Part shown: positions 21,654 to 21,881 of the stretch, piece by piece | Numbering within the stretch: the first letter of the stretch is position 1 | Layout: each line of letters starts with the position of its first letter | Notes under the pieces: generated by a model | Told to the model about the DNA's origin: nothing | The model's input: only the letters and a program-made list of their open reading frames with translations | Databases searched by the model: none | Virus record (IMG/VR): IMGVR_UViG_3300021956_000086 | Coordinates: 1 to 21,881 of that record | Reading direction: 5' to 3' (one strand) | DNA from: a virus | Length of the DNA: 21,881 nt | Program-made: the position numbers and the translations under genes

Positions 21654-21881
21654 ATGAGTGACCGATACCTGGCAGTAGAAAAACCCGAATGGCATCTCGT
21701 TTTCGATGAGAAGCCACCTTTGGGCGTCAGCCTCCACCTGTTGATGGAGTGGGGCGCATGTATCCGGGGAACCTATGACCCGTCATGGGGAGTGGTTGCC
21801 TGGAGGGAGTTACCCAAAATGACTCCCGAGCAAAAACAAAGAATGCTGGACTTGAAAGCCAGCGGAATTGACTTGAAACGA
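21654..21881 (+). CDS. Hypothetical phage protein, 3' end outside window
   Basis: An ATG at 21654 opens a 76-codon frame that runs to the window edge without a stop. It begins MSDRYLAVEKPEWHLVFDEK and has a Trp-rich middle (MEWGACIRGTYDPSWGVVAW), then a charged helical end (MTPEQKQRMLDLKASGIDLK). Possible ribosome-binding sequence GGGTG lies about 8 bp ahead. It follows the iteron array and reads in the same direction as the primase gene. No family is recognised; the reading frame and codon use look genuine, but the rest of the protein is not visible. Confidence 0.6.
   Translation, partial: MSDRYLAVEKPEWHLVFDEKPPLGVSLHLLMEWGACIRGTYDPSWGVVAWRELPKMTPEQKQRMLDLKASGIDLKR

Overview
This window is almost certainly part of a temperate, tailed (siphovirus-like) phage of a Gram-negative, probably proteobacterial, host. 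The evidence is a tail-fibre operon, a tyrosine integrase with a recognisable attachment-site region, a CI/Cro-type switch and a large replication module, all packed with 1-14 bp overlaps. No host gene, rRNA or complete tRNA is visible. I cannot name the host genus. Bulk base composition is moderately GC-rich, with several clearly AT-rich inserts.

Layout. (1) 3-6296, plus strand: end of the late tail operon, with a large repeat-rich tail protein that enters from the left edge, a discoidin-like tail protein, a long central tail fibre, a small protein and a Phage_tail_APC-type chaperone. (2) 6293-7718: integrase (minus), a 214-bp attP-like region and a small excisionase-like protein. The integrase and the last tail gene converge and share the bases CTAG as stop codons. 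(3) 7506-18084, minus strand: one long early operon of about 19 genes, many joined by ATGA-type overlaps. From its promoter it encodes an acidic phage protein, a DUF2800 nuclease, a DUF2815 single-strand-binding protein, a small DUF7303-like protein, a conserved phage protein, a GIY-YIG protein, a family A DNA polymerase, a VRR-NUC nuclease, a cytosine-methyltransferase-like protein, an SNF2-type helicase, a ThyX-like protein and several small proteins. A second GIY-YIG gene lies just before the excisionase-like gene. (4) 18140-19020: the lysogeny switch. It has a strong leftward early promoter, a bidirectional terminator, an S24-type repressor that is probably translated from a leaderless transcript, a set of related 16-bp operators, and a divergent Cro-like gene. 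(5) 19018-21881, plus strand: a Prim-Pol/VirE-type primase-helicase, then a cluster of 9-bp iterons with an AT-rich core (a probable replication origin), then a gene cut by the right edge.

How it works together. The repressor and Cro-like protein would choose between the rightward primase operon and the leftward early operon through the shared operators. The primase-helicase, family A polymerase, SSB, SNF2 helicase and nucleases form a largely self-sufficient replication/recombination set acting at the iteron origin. The integrase and excisionase-like protein flank the attP.

Most interesting points: the iteron origin that begins inside the primase stop region; an attP core matching a tRNA 3' end with arm repeats on both sides, which implies an unintegrated genome; a GIY-YIG gene bracketed by a 13-bp direct repeat as if cleanly inserted in front of the polymerase gene; a G9 tract early in the methyltransferase gene; and an operator family shared by both sides of the switch. 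All functions are judged from sequence by eye; no database search was run.
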